A stretch of DNA of 64,000 nucleotides. Source: Verpa conica (lineage: Eukaryota; Ascomycota; Pezizomycetes; Pezizales; Morchellaceae). The notes under the pieces are model-generated. The model was given only the letters and a program-made list of their open reading frames with translations, was not told where the DNA came from and did not search any database. Made by a program: the position numbers and the translations under genes. Numbering within the stretch: the first letter of the stretch is position 1; each line of letters opens with the position of its first letter. The DNA is taken from contig JAUFSD010000019.1 in assembly GCA_033030425.1 (NCBI GenBank), positions 806,001 through 870,000 on the forward strand. Reading direction: 5' to 3'. Below, in pieces: positions 11,301 through 24,200 of this stretch.

Positions 11301-14300
11301 CTGGTACTGGTGGGCGAAGTCTCGAAGGTCATTTCGGTGAAGCCCCAGAGGCGCACTCCGATAAGCCACCGGGCCTAAACAGCGGGCCGATCACGGCCCG
11401 ATATAGTGGGGAGATATCTAGGCATATCTAATAACTACACATCCAAGAAGAAAATCAAGCAATTAGTATTTATCTTCAACAGGGTAACCGCTGACGTCAG
11501 CTATGATGTCGGGTAGTCTGAATACTATCAGTTCACCACTTAATGCACTCGCCACATTTATACTGCCAAGCCAATTAATGCTCCAATTCCAATATTTAGC
11601 AGCCGCCTTCTCATGCATTTCCAGTACAATACAAAGAGGCATTTATTATCGTTTTCTATGATGACACCATCGCGCTGAGCGTACCCGAGGAAAAGCAAAA
11701 TCCAGAATCAAACAAATATCCATAAAACAAATAACAGCGAATTTAAATTAATAGAAAAAAGAAAGAAAAAAGAAAAAAAGAAAAATAATGGTCTTTTGAT
11801 ACGGACACGTCCAGCCCCCCAGCCCCCCAGACTCGAGTTTATAGCCTTGGTCTATCCTAGTTCGAGAGCGAGTACCTACCAATCCCATTGCTCTACGAGT
11901 GCCACTGATGAAACGTTACCTGGACTACACATTATGTCATCACTCTAAATCCAAACACACCTTGAAAGAATTCAACTAGCAGGGAATCACTGAATATCCA
12001 CAGCCTATGGCTAGCAGGGGAAATAGTTATTTGTGTTTAGGGGACAGATACTACGCCTGGGGTATTGTATTGGAGAAAATAATTGGCCCGTAACGGGCCC
12101 TGAAAGCCCCAAGTGCATAAAGAGACTAAAACGTTGAACTTTACGGAAAATCGCTACATTTTAGGCTAGCCTTCCCCGCCTTCAGCTCAGGTCGCTCCAC
12201 TAATTCTACAGATAAGAATAGTGCTCAACGCCTTGCTGATAAGTGCACATACATAGAGTAGCTTAGTTACCCCAATTACAAACTTACTTTGGAGAATTGC
12301 TGAGGGATTTTAAGGTCGGTTGGCTTTCGTGCCGAATCATGTATCATCACTCGCCATTGCTAGACTCCCAAGTGGCATCTCTAGGAGCAACAAGCTTGTT
12401 TAATGGTTGCATAACTTACGTGGGGTGTAATTAATAAAACCACTAAATTGCTTGTAACAATGAGCCCACAAAACTCCGTATTATTTATAAAATACTAAGC
12501 GATGAGAGTGAACTGAAGAAATAGATTCAAGGGTTTAATATATTACAAGACTTGAAAGGGGTTTCTTGTATTTTATACTTGTTAGTAGGATTTTTTTGTG
12601 TAGAGTTCTCAATTCTAGAGGTAAATTTATGGATTATAGGTAAACTTTTTCTTTCTTTTTTTTGCAAGTAAAGATGGGGCTTGCGTTTTTGGCCCCTCGG
12701 ATCCCCCCCTGTAAACACAGTTCTTATTTTTTTCTTATTAATATCCATACGTGCATACGGTGTACTAGTAAACTTCGTCCAACATTATTGATGTAGCTTA
12801 GCCCGGGTGAGTATCCACGAGGGGGGTTTGCCGCAGAGAGGGCGCCATACTGTAATAGCACTTAAGATGGTACAACTCATCCCGGCAAAATCATAGAGGA
12901 ACATACAAGCTTCCTTGTACTTGGAAACGATCGGTCTCGGTCTGCGGTTCTGGTATAATGCGGTAAATGGAAAATACCTATTGGTAAGCTTGCTTCACTT
13001 CACCCCTTCCCTAATGCTTTACGGAGGGCGCGGACTGGGTTCGTCTATCGCCAGTAATATCGGCTTGGCTCTATAGGTATTTTAGGTACTAAATTAAGGG
13101 CGCTTAATCCACAGGTATTCATGATTTTAAGAGTACCTTACTGCCTCTAGGTCTCGCCTTATTAATTTATGTAGTAACTACCCCCTTATGAGTACAAGGT
13201 ATCAGTGGGAACTATGTGATTCCTAGCTAAGAGAATTATACTATACTAATGAGGCCCCTGGATAAACAGCACTCTCCAATGGACTAGAACACATACTAAA
13301 AATGGGCAATTGATCCAGCTCTGATTGACGAGGAACCGGAGCTGGTCAATGTGACTGCCTATGTGGGCATGTGGCTGTTGGAGGGAGAAATGAGTGTAGC
13401 AAGTGGTTATTCGGGAGGTTTTTTTATGGCCGTCGAGAGGGGCGCTGGAAAGGGTAGGCTTGCTTTTGTGGGGATGTTGGTATCTGCCTTTAAACCTGGG
13501 CATATACTACTGGCTTGCTAGTTCCAAGCGATAGGATATTTAGGCGGGTTAAAAGGAGGCTGGAATGAAGTAGGAGATTCTAAAAGAGTTTCAGTAGGGG
13601 GACTTTCTGTGTTAAGCAGGAGATCTACTCTACTGTATGAGTTGTGGGATCCTTTTTTATGCTTTCTCTTATTTATTAACCTCACGGTTTGTCGACGACG
13701 TTCTTGAACCAGCGTTTGATAGTATAGTAAAACCTGAAAGCTGCCCTCTATCTACTCTAAATGTAATGGCAGCTCTAATACAGTGACTAGGACATAATAA
13801 CAACTCTAGTACTTTGATGCTTTGATAATGACTATAAAAGGGGAATGTAAGTTCACAACTTTCTCTATATAGGCTGTAGTCAACTGTAGTTAGTGGCACC
13901 GATCAATACCCCTGAGTACGCCATCTATAGCCTTTCAAGTCTCCCCTAATTGGGTACAGTCACCTATATGATAGCTCACAATTTGTCACTCGACTTCACA
14001 GCTATAGGTACTAAGTACCACGTGACATTTGTGATTAGATGCACCACATCTCACTCGATCGGATATACGCTAGAACTACACTCGGGCTTTTCTCCCTTAC
14101 TTTGCTCCTGAAAATCCGCCTCTGTCTCGGAATACAACCCTACCGATTTAATTACCGGTTGACACCCCATATACACCTCTACCTCCACCTCTACTCCCGT
14201 CTTCGTCTTCGTCTCCATCACGCCTTCAACTACGTAAAAACTCCCACCTCACACAGACCAGGAAGTTGAGTCTTTAAGATCTCAGCTTTCTAAAGAAAGG

Positions 14301-14429
14301 GCGCAAGGAATAACCTTGTAGAAAAGGGTATGGAGCCTTGAAGGAAAGTCTGAAAGGGATGGCGAGATTATCGTGCAGTTCGGAAAGGAGAGAGAATCTT
14401 ATACAAAAAGCTGGAGAGTAAGGATCATA
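8396..14429. other. Long gene-poor region
   Basis: About 6 kb without a supported gene. The first 600 bases are the promoter side of the minus-strand gene ending at 8395 and are rich in purine/pyrimidine tracts. Simple repeats include a CCTGCCTACATA-type run (about 9349-9390) and a GA run (about 9609-9632). TACATGTA palindromes sit at 9426 and 10280. A short inverted repeat (AATAAGTACCCG-like, about 10853-10868 and 10959-10973) may be a degraded mobile-element end. Many stops in all frames and absence of recognisable domains suggest relic or neutral DNA. Confidence 0.6.
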
Positions 14430-14949
14430 CAGTCACTAGGCAGATATGTTCGTGATGCGGTTTCAGATGGCGAAATCTGTCTCGGCAAAAGAATAAAAAC
14501 CTCTTCACAGGTTTAGAAATTTACTATAAAAGAGGGAGTAGGGGTAAGAATCTCCTTTAAATTTCTAATTAATCTCTACCACACTGAGTGCCTATATATA
14601 TCATTGAGAATTTTCCAAATAAATATTGAATTTTTGATGAATTTTTAAAGTATACTGAATAGTGCTTTGGCCCTTTATATGGGGTGGAAATTGGTCTCGG
14701 CGGAAGAATTGGCAATTTTGGACATATTTCAGTAATTTCTTAGCAAACAGTCAGATAAGATAAAGCCTTGCAAAAAATTTCTAAAACAAATATAGAATCT
14801 AATATATCCACAGTCTGAACTCCCTATTTTTTCTATCTATACTTGTTTTTCAGTAGATTTTTGAAGTTAGGTAGATTTTAGATTTGCTTTAAGGAACAGT
14901 GCACTGTCTCACCTGGAACCGTATCACGAACATATCTGCCTAGTGACTG
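14430..14949. mobile_element. TA-flanked inverted-repeat element (MITE-like), 520 bp
   Basis: The left end begins CAGTCACTAGGCAGATATGT and the right end is its reverse complement, with the similarity continuing for about 42 bases with a few mismatches. Both ends are immediately flanked by TA, the target duplication of Tc1/mariner/pogo elements. The interior is AT-rich and has no transposase frame, so this would be a non-autonomous copy. The family assignment rests on the TA flank and the CAGT start only. Confidence 0.78.
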
Positions 14950-15251
14950 TATGTGTAGATGTGGTCAGGTGGCTGAGAGGAGATCACTAGTACTCTCAAA
15001 AGGAGGAGGAATCGAAGAAAAATCAGACCAAGGATATCATAAAGATCCTAGAGAGGATGTCCAATTTACATCAATCATACGAGAATCGCCTTGGGGCCCA
15101 GCAAGCCACAGCGGATGTAAATATCGCAAAACTCGCCCAGCAGCAAAAAACCCCGGCCAAGAACGGTCTGAAAAGAGGGGCGTTGGACAAACCTACCGGT
15201 TTTGGTGTTTCCTTCTCTACAAACCTGACAGCCGCCCTTCTAGCCCTACTA

Positions 15252-15425
15252 CAGCGCAGTCGCCCTATAAAAATATGAGGATAGAGCGAACCTGTATTCT
15301 TATAGAGGAGATATTCTTATAGGGGAATACTAGTGCCCATAAGATAACCGATGTCCGGTCCTGAACACGTATTCTTATAAGATGAATATTCTTATAGCCC
15401 GAATTCTTATCGGGCGACTGTGCTG
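15252..15425. mobile_element. TA-flanked inverted-repeat element (pogo/Fot-like MITE), 174 bp
   Basis: Terminal inverted repeats of about 23 bases (CAGCGCAGTCGCCCTATAAA at the left, a close reverse complement at the right) differ at three positions and are flanked by TA on both sides. The interior repeats ATTCTTATA several times. The CAGT..CCC..TATAA end resembles pogo/Tigger-type termini. There is no coding capacity. A related but degraded sequence may lie near 44279-44466, where TATAGTAAAATCTTCCTATA faces the reverse complement of TACAGTACAATAGTCTGG. Confidence 0.7.
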
Positions 15426-16020
15426 TACCGCCTTCGCGACCCTCCTTAGTACATCAACGGATCTTCTCACTGGCACCGGTCAATCCCCTCGCCACCCCGA
15501 AGTTTTCCGTCGATCTACCCGTCACCCTGGTGCCACCTATCGCTAGTACTAGTACCTCTACCGCACCTATCGCCGCTCCTGACGTGCCCATAATGGCCAC
15601 CCTCATAATCGTTACCAGGGCTATTATCCTTACTAGAATCGTATGGGATGGAGTTAGTGTTATTTTGACTGGAGATGGAGATGGAGATGACCCTAATACA
15701 GAGGAGAAGGGTATATACGAGCGAAGGGCTGTCTAAGGCGAATTTTAGAGTAGAATGAAGCAAAAGGGGGTAAATCTCAGACTATTGGAAAGCGAGTGAT
15801 TTTTTGTGATAATATAATAACTTTTGTGTTACGTTTGTTGGTGGATGAGGTGGGGGGTTATATCATTTCTTTTTGTTCTTAGGGGTAAAAAATAGACAGG
15901 GATAGAGTTTCTTTTTTAAAAAAAGAATTGGTTCTATTCATATAACTTTATTCCTTTCAATAAGTGGCCTAGCTGATGTGTACCAATTTACTAGGTATAC
16001 CTACCATGTTCAATTTCCAT

Positions 16021-16236
16021 TTAGGTATCATCTAAGTAGAGTCTAGGGACTACTATCAGCATAAGATACGTTGGGATTAGTGCTTGACTTAAAAGTATCG
16101 GCGATAGGAGGTCTGTGAGGAAGCGAGTTGTTTGGAGGAGAGAATTGAGATCTCTCGGTCCTAGACTATCGGCAGTTTGAAGCATGAGTTCGTTTGGTAG
16201 GTCGAAGAACGTCCTCCGGACTTTATAAGGATGCAT
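16021..16236 (-). pseudogene. F-box-like fragment
   Basis: A 71-residue frame contains FFDLPNELMLQTADSLGPRD followed by a leucine-rich helix (LNSLLQTTRFLTDLLSPILL). This resembles the F-box start LPNELLLxIADxL..RDLNxLxQTxRxLxxLLxPxLY often found ahead of ankyrin repeats in fungi. The frame stops soon after, and the DNA downstream on this strand (below 16021) shows no ankyrin or other partner domain. It is most likely the 5' remnant of an F-box gene. The ATG at 16236 may be the original start. Confidence 0.38.
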
Positions 16237-17166
16237 AAGAAAAATTTACGTAAAAAGGTAATATAAGTTCTGTAGTATTTCGATTGGGCGATAGGTAAGT
16301 GGGATTTTGAGGGTTGAGTATGTAGGTTAAGGTAGGCTCTGGCTAGAGAATTATTCGGTCTGGGGGACTCTCACTGATTGGGACCGTCTACTAAGTATCT
16401 ATGCGGCCCTAAAACCCCTAACAACTAGCGTAGTGCGATATCACGGTGCTTATAATAATGTAATACTTCAGACGACCCCCGCCGTGGGCGTGGTTGGGCG
16501 TGGCAGAGTGTATAGTAGTGATTATTACATGGTAGCTATATAGGGGGTCACATAACCTGAAAAAAGCGACCTTAGCAATGAAGCCTTTAGTATCAGCTAC
16601 CTTAGTCACTAACTCACAGTCGGGAACCCAATATCTAGGCACTACACTCACTGCTATTGGGTTGGGGTTCACCGCCGATTCGGAGGGCTGGGAGGAATAT
16701 ATACAAACCTAATACGATCCAGGAGAGCCAGAGACTAAAACGTGAAGATGGTTTTTTTCTTGCGGCTTCACAAGTAGAGAACCAGCCGCGGGAGAAGGGT
16801 GGAAATTCATAACAGGTATAAATGGCTTCTTTAGACTAGAAATTAAGAATTCACTTCTCTCCATTACTATCTGCTATATAGCAATATGCACCTTAATCTT
16901 AAAGTTTACACTCTCTTTCTTTCTTTCTAATAATAATCTGATTGTACCAAAAGGGTTTAGCGTCCTTATTAGCTATCAATGACGAAACCCATCCCATCCA
17001 CCCCTTCAAATACATGTAGATATTCGGTGGGGCGGCTATGCAGGTTTTAGATCTATGATGTAAGAAGCCTACGCATATATAGAGCCTACAAGAATGAACT
17101 CAATCACTCAACCAACTCAACCAACTCAACCCATAACACCCCCCCCAAAAAAAAACAATCACCACA
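16237..17166. other. Gene-poor region and upstream region of the small gene at 17167
   Basis: No supported gene. The last 80 bases before 17167 have the C- and A-rich composition of a fungal 5' leader (repeated CAACTCAACC, then a C run and an A run). A TACATGTA lies at 17011. Confidence 0.5.
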
Positions 17167-17638
17167 ATGACAAAAGACAGCCAAGTCGGATCCGCATCCA
17201 TCTACGAGGCCGGAGACCAACGCACAACCTCAAACAAAGAAGAAAGACAACATAAATCCGAGCAACGATTCGAAGAAGGGAATAAAAATGCCCACAGTAA
17301 CCTAGACTCTAGTATACATTCTCCTCATAATCTTTATCTAGTGGGAGAAAAAATGACTAACGTGGGAATTTTTTTAAAAAAAAGAGGATGAACGATCTAT
17401 CAAGAACCGTCTAGCCGCTGCTAGTGCAGAAGCATCTACAAGCGATGGTCCGGAGAAGTCGAGTGATCCACGAGATGCTGTGGGTTCCCCCTCTTATATA
17501 TGCGCACACCCGGTTTTCTTACTGATGGGGTGTATCTAGGCGATTTCGCACGGGAATGAGCCCTCGAGGGGCGCAAAGATAGATGCGGAGTTGAAGGCGG
17601 ATGATGAAGCGATGTTGGCGAAGAAGCAGGGGAAGTAG
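17167..17638 (+). CDS. Small hydrophilic conserved-looking fungal protein, three exons
   Basis: Joining 17167-17296, 17385-17479 and 17540-17638 gives 107 residues. The N-terminus contains SASIYEAGDQR, the middle is charged, and the C-terminus reads HGNEPSRGAKIDAELKADDE, then MLAKKQGK and stop. I recall a similar order (an early DQR-type motif and a late HGNEPSRGAxID-type motif) in small uncharacterised ascomycete proteins, which is what led me to the third exon. Introns have donors GTAACC and GTGGGT and AG acceptors, with in-frame stops inside both, so they must be spliced. A good fungal-type leader precedes the ATG. No membrane segment, signal peptide or enzymatic motif. The second donor could shift by a few bases. 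Function unknown. Confidence 0.6.
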
Positions 17639-18375
17639 ATATATGGGTGTGTATGTTTAATAGATTTTTATATAAAAACGTTATAAGCGGTTACTGAGTG
17701 GGAAATTGTGAAGTTGCGAGACATGCTTCTCACTAAACGCTGCTATGGTCCAAAGACAAAAAAAGCAAATCTATTTCAGTATGTACCGGGCGTAACTAAT
17801 AAACGCCCACAATAATAAAAACCGTATTTTCACTCATAATTAAACATACAACAGAAAAGTCCATACTATACAGCGTGCATACAAAAAAGGGGGGTGGGTG
17901 GGTATATGAATGGAGCCTCAGGTTCGACACAAGAGCCTGATTACTCTTAAAGAGTTCCAACAGACGGAAGATAGGGGAATCTTTTTACAAATGTGCCGTA
18001 GTTTACGGTTAATTAGCCTAACCGTGATAGAAGTTGGTAAGTAGAGTAAGAGTAGTCCGAAAAAGATAAAACACCCTCCCAATAAAATGAAAAAAGAGAT
18101 AAGAGGATAACTTATGGAAAAAATCAATAGCAAAAACACCATATTTTTATACTCGTCCCGTTTCCCTGAGACGAAAAGAGAGAGAAAAAGGAAAACCCCA
18201 TACTGAAGATGTAACCAAACCAGCTTGCCAATTTATGTGATAAGCCTCATCCCCATCGCGTTCCGTCATCACAAAACACAGCCTGTACAATTGATAGATA
18301 TTGTTTTTAAACTAATAAAACCGACCCATAGCTAAACAGACATTGTTTCCTTGTTCATAGCTGGCAAACCTTAGT
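17639..18375. other. Convergent intergenic region
   Basis: AT-rich 3' flanks of the small plus-strand gene and of PRP20. Open frames here lack recognisable motifs. Nothing further is seen. Confidence 0.55.
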
Positions 18376-20229
18376 TCAAGATGTTCCATTGACCCCATTT
18401 GTAATAGGTTTAGGTACACCAGCGATGACGGAAAACTGTCCACCGGCGTCGGCATACAGCATCTTGACGTCCTTTGTAGCACTGTTCTCGATTGCGGTCG
18501 GCAGAGCCACATCCTCCGCGGGAGGGCCTTGTCCAGTTTGATATGAGTCTCCAAAACCCCAACTGTACGCGGTACCATCTTTATCAATCGCGATGTTGTG
18601 GTGGGTTCCGCATCCAATCCAGGAAAACTTGCGGTCGGAGATGACGTGAGGAACAGCCAAGTAGCGGGGCTTGCCAGAGACATCGTGAATGACGTCAGCT
18701 TCGGGAAGAGTGCTAATGTCGATACCGAGTTGGTTTGCGTCAAGACGACCCCACATGAGGAGTTTGCCATCGTCTGCGATAGCTGCGGAGTGATGTTCCC
18801 CGGCAGCGACATGGACAATATTATAGTTATCAAGGGCGGTGATGCGAGTAGGGATAGGGACGACAGTAGAGTCTTCACCGGCCTTCTGTTCATCGTAGAT
18901 ACCACATTGACCAAACTGGTTGAGACCCCACGCCCAGACTTTGCCGTCGTTTGTGATGGCAAAGGAGTGGTAGGAACCGGTAGCTACGTATTTGACCTTC
19001 TTGCGAGGGAGACCGAATTCACGCGGGATAAGACCGTTCAAGCGGGTTCGCTCAACGACGCGACGACCCAACTGGAACTGTTGACCATTTCCCCATGCGT
19101 AAACTGAACCTGACTTCGAGACGGCAAGGACATGATCGTTTCCGACACTGAGTTCTGTGATGCCCTTGATCGAATCCATAAGATATGGACGGGGCTGAAC
19201 TCGGATCTTGTGAGTAAACCCGAGGATTCCGTCGGCACACTAGAATAGATGGGTTAGTAAATGCAGGTGTGTGGATATCGTGAAGAAACGTACTCTGAAT
19301 GTTCCCCAAGCCCAGACTCTGCCAGTGTCTGTGACAGCGACAGAAATACTATCACCAGCGGCAATTCGCGTGATGACCGTTCCTTCTGGGAACCCTTCGA
19401 CAAGCATTGGTGTGCTCTCCAAAGCGTTCAATGGCTCTTCATCATCATCACTATCGCTGTCATCCGCGTTCTTCTCGCGAGCCACGACTTTGGTTTCACG
19501 ACCGAGAGCGTACTGGTCATTGACACCCCACGAATAAACTTGACCAGTGTGTGACAATGCCAGCCCATGCATTCCTCCAATGGCAATGGCAACGATTCCA
19601 ACCTTATCGGGGAGAAGGTACGAATTCAGACGTGGTCTCTTGACAGTTTTCGCATTGGGCTCCGGGCCAAGACCCAACTCGGCGTTATCACCCGTTCCGA
19701 ACGCGTACACATTGAGTTTGACTGTTGGAAGGGTGTTGATCACAGGAAGGGCAGCAGAGTGGGAATGAGAGTCGGTTTTTCCCTTTTTACGGGGGGGGGC
19801 CTTCCCTTCATTCCCAACCTCTTCTTCTTCAGGCTCATTAAACGACGATGAGGTGTTAAATGACTGTGATTGCGATTGCGAAGTTGGAGGGGGGGTCGCG
19901 AGTTTTTTCTCCTTCTTCTCAGCGGCGGCCTTTTTGGGCTTTGCGACTGGGGCAGCTTTTTTCACTGCAGCTTTTGAGACTTTCTCAGGCTTCTCAGGCT
20001 TCTCGACCACTTTGGCCTTCTCAGGCTTCTCGGGCTTCTCGGCTTTTTCAGGTGCGGCTTTTTTGGCGGGCTTCGCGGCCTTTGCTGCAGCTTTAGGTTT
20101 CGCGTTAATGATTTTTCGGTCCTTTACATTCGTTCGGGGAGCGCTGGTGTTTGCAGTGGCTTGTTTTTCCTCGGGCTTTTTAGCGTCCACAGCATCTGCT
20201 TTGCGCTTTGAAGCGCGGGCGGGAGCCAT
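18376..20229 (-). CDS. PRP20: Ran guanine nucleotide exchange factor, RCC1 family
   Basis: Chromatin-bound exchange factor for the Ran GTPase (Gsp1), needed for nuclear transport. Exons are 20229-19294 and 19239-18376, 599 residues. The first 180 or so residues are a lysine/proline/alanine-rich tail with repeats of EKPEKPEK and a basic cluster, typical of RCC1 tails that bind nucleosomes and carry nuclear localisation signals. Seven RCC1 blades follow, recognisable by repeats such as NVYAFGTGDNAELGLG, GQVYSWGVNDQYALGR, GRVWAWGTFR, GSVYAWGNGQQFQLGRR, GKVWAWGLNQFGQCG, GKLLMWGRLDANQLG and GTAYSWGFGDSYQTGQG. Extra acidic insertion DDSDSDDDEE in blade 2. The single intron falls inside blade 3. The start at 20229 follows a clean leader and fits family length. 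Divergent from VPS15. Confidence 0.97.
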
Positions 20230-21252
20230 CTTGATAAGAATGAAAGAGGTGGGAGAATGGGATTGTGAGCAGAGAAAAGGGTATTTTTTTTTAACTGATG
20301 CCGAGACCAGGTGGGAAAGTTTTTTGTTTGTTGCGCGTAAGTGGCGGCGAGCGGATAGTGGCGGGAAGATACGGTGTGGTTGGGGAGGTGATGGAGAGGG
20401 AAGGGAGGTTGTGGAAAAGCACAGAGGATTGTGGAGGAAATAAGAGGAGAGGAGAAGGAGTAGAGGAGGGGAGGGAGGGAGAGGAGGGAGAGGAAGAGGA
20501 GGAAGAGGAGGAAGAGGAGGAAGAGGAGAAGAAGGGAAGAATGGAAGAAGAGAAAGACTCGGGGGAAAAAGCACAACCGGGGAGGAGAGTGAATGAAAAA
20601 GGAATGGATTGGAGAATGGCTGATACAATATAGTATAGTGAGGAGTGTTGGGGGTGTGGGAAGCAACAACGCGGTGAACGAAACGAGTGATTATATTGGT
20701 GACGCAACAAGGGGAGGTGAGAGGGTTTTATTTATTTGTTTTATTTTAATTCCTTTTTTCTTTCTTTTCTTTTCTTTTCTTTTTCTTTTACTTCCTCTTC
20801 TGCCTTTTCCCACTCTGCCACACATAAGTGTTTAAAAGTCAAAGGGTGTTGTTGTTGGGTGTCACGCCTCATGGCCGAAACAACACTGTACCGCACCACA
20901 TCACATCACCTCACGTCACATCACTACTTCACTTGACCCGTGGAGTGGCTGGTGCTGCTTTCGTGGTGCCACAACCCACCTGTAATGTATGTATTGTAAT
21001 GTATTGCATTGTATACATATACACACACACTCATGTGTCTGACTAAGCCCTGCATCTCACATCCGTAGTCCCAGTAACGCAACCACGCAACCCACACCCC
21101 CCCCCACTACTATGCTATGACACAACTGCACTGACAGCTCCCAAAGCACCTCCGATCCTTCAGCAATCTCCCTTGCTACCCCTATATAGATGCTAACCTG
21201 TTTGAAATCTTTCACTTCACATCTCCCGCTGTTCCGGTAGAGTTCCGACGCC
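20230..21252. promoter_or_regulatory. Divergent promoter region of PRP20 and VPS15
   Basis: About 1 kb between two ATGs in opposite directions. A strongly purine-biased tract (about 20447-20550 on the plus strand, repeats of GGAAGAGGA) lies 220-320 bases upstream of PRP20, reading as CT-rich on its coding strand. A TTTTCTTTTC tract (about 20750-20790) and CA-rich repeats (about 20890-20930, CATCACATCACC) follow. CT-rich leaders are common at strongly expressed fungal genes. No other gene is seen. Confidence 0.6.
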
Positions 21253-24200
21253 ATGGGTCAGAATTACTCGGCCTTGCCCGACCGTAACGTCGGTAGTGCT
21301 GGAATAGAGATCGCTGAGCTGTCAGACATTAGCTACGAAAAGTCTCTGGGCTCTGCCCGCTTCTTAAAAACTATCCGTGCAAGTCATGAGGATGGCTTGG
21401 TGGTTGTAAAGATATTCTTAAAGCCTTCGCCAACCTTCTCTCTAGAGGAGTACCGTTCACAGATTAAACGTGGGTATCTTACGAAGCTTCACTCTTCTTT
21501 GTACCTTGCTGAAACCCTTCCCCTACACAGATGAACAAGAGTCTTTGGCAGATATCCCAAATGCCATCTCCTACCAGAGGATTATCGAGACGGACAAGGC
21601 GGGTTATATGGTCCGCCAGTACCTGTACAGTAGTCTCTACGATAGGATCAGGTGCCCGAGTTCTTCCCTCCCACATCTCCGAAACTGGGGCTAATATCTA
21701 GCTCAGTACCCGTCCCTTCTTAGAAGAGATAGAGAAGCGTTGGGTAGCTTTCCAGCTTCTCTGTGGTCTCCGTGACTGCCACGCTCGAGGTATCCATCAC
21801 GGTGACATTAAAGCTGAAAATGTCCTTGTTACCACTTGGAACTGGATCTACCTCTCGGATTTTGCCCAGTTCAAGCCCACGCATCTACCAGAAGATAACC
21901 CAGCAGATTTTTCCTATTTTTTTGACACGTCGGGAAGAAGGATATGCTACGTGGCGCCAGAACGCTTCCTAGGTGCCGGTGAGAGGAGGGATGAGGCCAA
22001 TCTGACCGACGAGATGGACATCTTCAGTCTTGGATGTGTCATTGCCGAGTTATTCTTGGAGGGCACACCTTTGTTCACTCTGTCTCAGCTGTTCAAGTAT
22101 CGGTCGGGAGAGTATGATCCGGCAACCCACCTGGAAAAGATTGAGGATCCAGATATTAGACACATGGTGCATCACATGATCAACCTTGACCCTTCAAAAC
22201 GACATTCAGCAGAGCAGTATCTTAATCTGTGGCGTCGAAAAGCTTTCCCCGAATACTTTTATAGCTTCCTTCACCAATACATTGGTTTTATTACAGATCC
22301 AACCTCTGGGCAGGGGTCGCTTGTCGCTCTCGACGAACGGGATCTAGCTAATCAGGCAGACGATAGGATTGATAGGATATATCACGACTTTGATAAGATT
22401 TCATTTTTCTTAGGTTTCAACCAGTCTCAAGATATTAATGGCGGAGGGCAGGAGAAGCAGATCGCTTCGAAGGACAGTATAATACCAGTTTATCTAGATA
22501 TTCCCAACTATCAGCGGCGGTCATCGGCTGTGCGGAGAAGACCAGTGAGCTCTGATGATGGAACATTAATTTTCTTGAGTCTCATCTCGGCAAGTGTGAG
22601 GAATACGAGCAGAGCTACTGCAAGAGTGAGGGCATGCGATCTGTTTCTAGCATTTGCAGAGAGATGTACAGATGAAGCGAAGATGGATAGATGTTTACCG
22701 CATCTCGTGATGCTATTGCAGGACAAGGCCGTGATAGTTCGGGTGGCTGCTTTGAGGACCGTTACGCAACTGGTCGGTTCTCTATTCATCTTTACAGCCA
22801 TATCAAATCAAAATCTTTTTTTTCTATTCTCTTGTTCTTGTTATTACCATTATTCCTTAATGAAGCATTTTCTGATCCTGTTCTTATCTCCGTGATCCAG
22901 ATGGAACTCGTCGAAGTCGTCTCCCCCGTAAACGCCCATGTTTTCCCGGAATACATACACCCAAGATTAGACAAATTTATCGACTCTGAGTTCATCATCA
23001 TTCGCTCTACCTACGCCTCTTGTCTTGCCTCCCTTGCCGACTCGGCATCTAGATTTTTAGATATGGCGCAAGCTCTACGAGCTTCGGGGGCCCTTCCCAC
23101 AGCTGACCCTGAGGCCGAAGGCGACGCTCCAGCAACTGAGTCTGCACTTTTTGACGTTGCCCGGTCTGATCTAGTTGCCTTCTTTAGCGAGCATTCAAAG
23201 ATACTCTTGACAGATTCCTCTTCATCTGTGCGCCGCGCATTTCTCCGCAGCGTATCACGCCTCTGCGTCTTCTTTGGTAAAAATAAAGCGAATGATGTCA
23301 TCCTTTCCCATCTAAATACATACCTCAATGACAAAGACTGGATGCTCCGCTGCGCGTTCTTTGAGACTATCACAGGTGTCGCAACATACATTGGTGGGAC
23401 AGCGCTCGAGGAATACATCATGCCACTTATGGTCCAATCCCTAACCGACCCCGAAGAATTCGTTGTCGTCAAGGTTCTCGGGTCTTTGACAGGGATGGCG
23501 GAAGTTGGTCTTCTCGGTAGAGGTAAGGTGTGGGAGTGCTGTGAGGTTGTGGGGAGGTTCATGGTGCATCCGAATTTGTGGGTGAGGCAGGGTGCGGCTG
23601 CGTTTATTGCAGCGGGGACAAAGTGGTTGAGTCCGGCGGATGTACATTGCATTGTCGCGCCGATGGTGAGGCCATTTCTTAGGAGTGATGTGGTGTCGTT
23701 GGATGCATTGAGTATTTTGGAGAATTTGAAGAAGCCGGTAGGTTATTCTTGTTGTCATGGTTTATCACTCGGAGGCTGACAGGGTTAGTTGTCGAGGAAT
23801 GTTTTTGATATGGCGGTGACGTGGGCGACACAGACGAAGAGGGGAATTTTCTGGAGTGCAGCGCAGGAGCAGAGGACCTTTGCGTATGGGAGTGGGAGTG
23901 AGGCGTTTCCGAGGGCAGGGGTGAGGGATGTCGGGGTTAATATGTTTATGAGGGTGCCAAAGAACGAGGAGTATGTGGTTAGCTTCCTTATGATTATATG
24001 GGCGGATACTAACTTGGGGGTAGTGATGAAAACTGGCTTGGGAAGCTTCGTAACCTTGGGATGACGGCAGAGGATGAATGGAAGGTTATCGCTCTTCGCG
24101 AGTATATCTGGCGCATGGCACAATCTAAACCCCAGCTTTTGTCGGATGATGCACCATCACTGCTAAACAGCACCGTATCATTGAAGAGCTTGAATATTAC

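Noticed and set aside
11828..11930. tRNA-like stretch (GTTCGAGAGC with a GGCACTCG-type block on the minus strand)
   Set aside because: The word resembles a B box, but I cannot fold a cloverleaf with paired acceptor and anticodon arms; a tRNAscan run would decide.
19853..20443. 196-residue plus-strand frame opposite PRP20
   Set aside because: Shadow of the Lys/Pro/Ala-rich N-terminus of PRP20 on the other strand; Phe/Ala repeats reflect the complementary codons.
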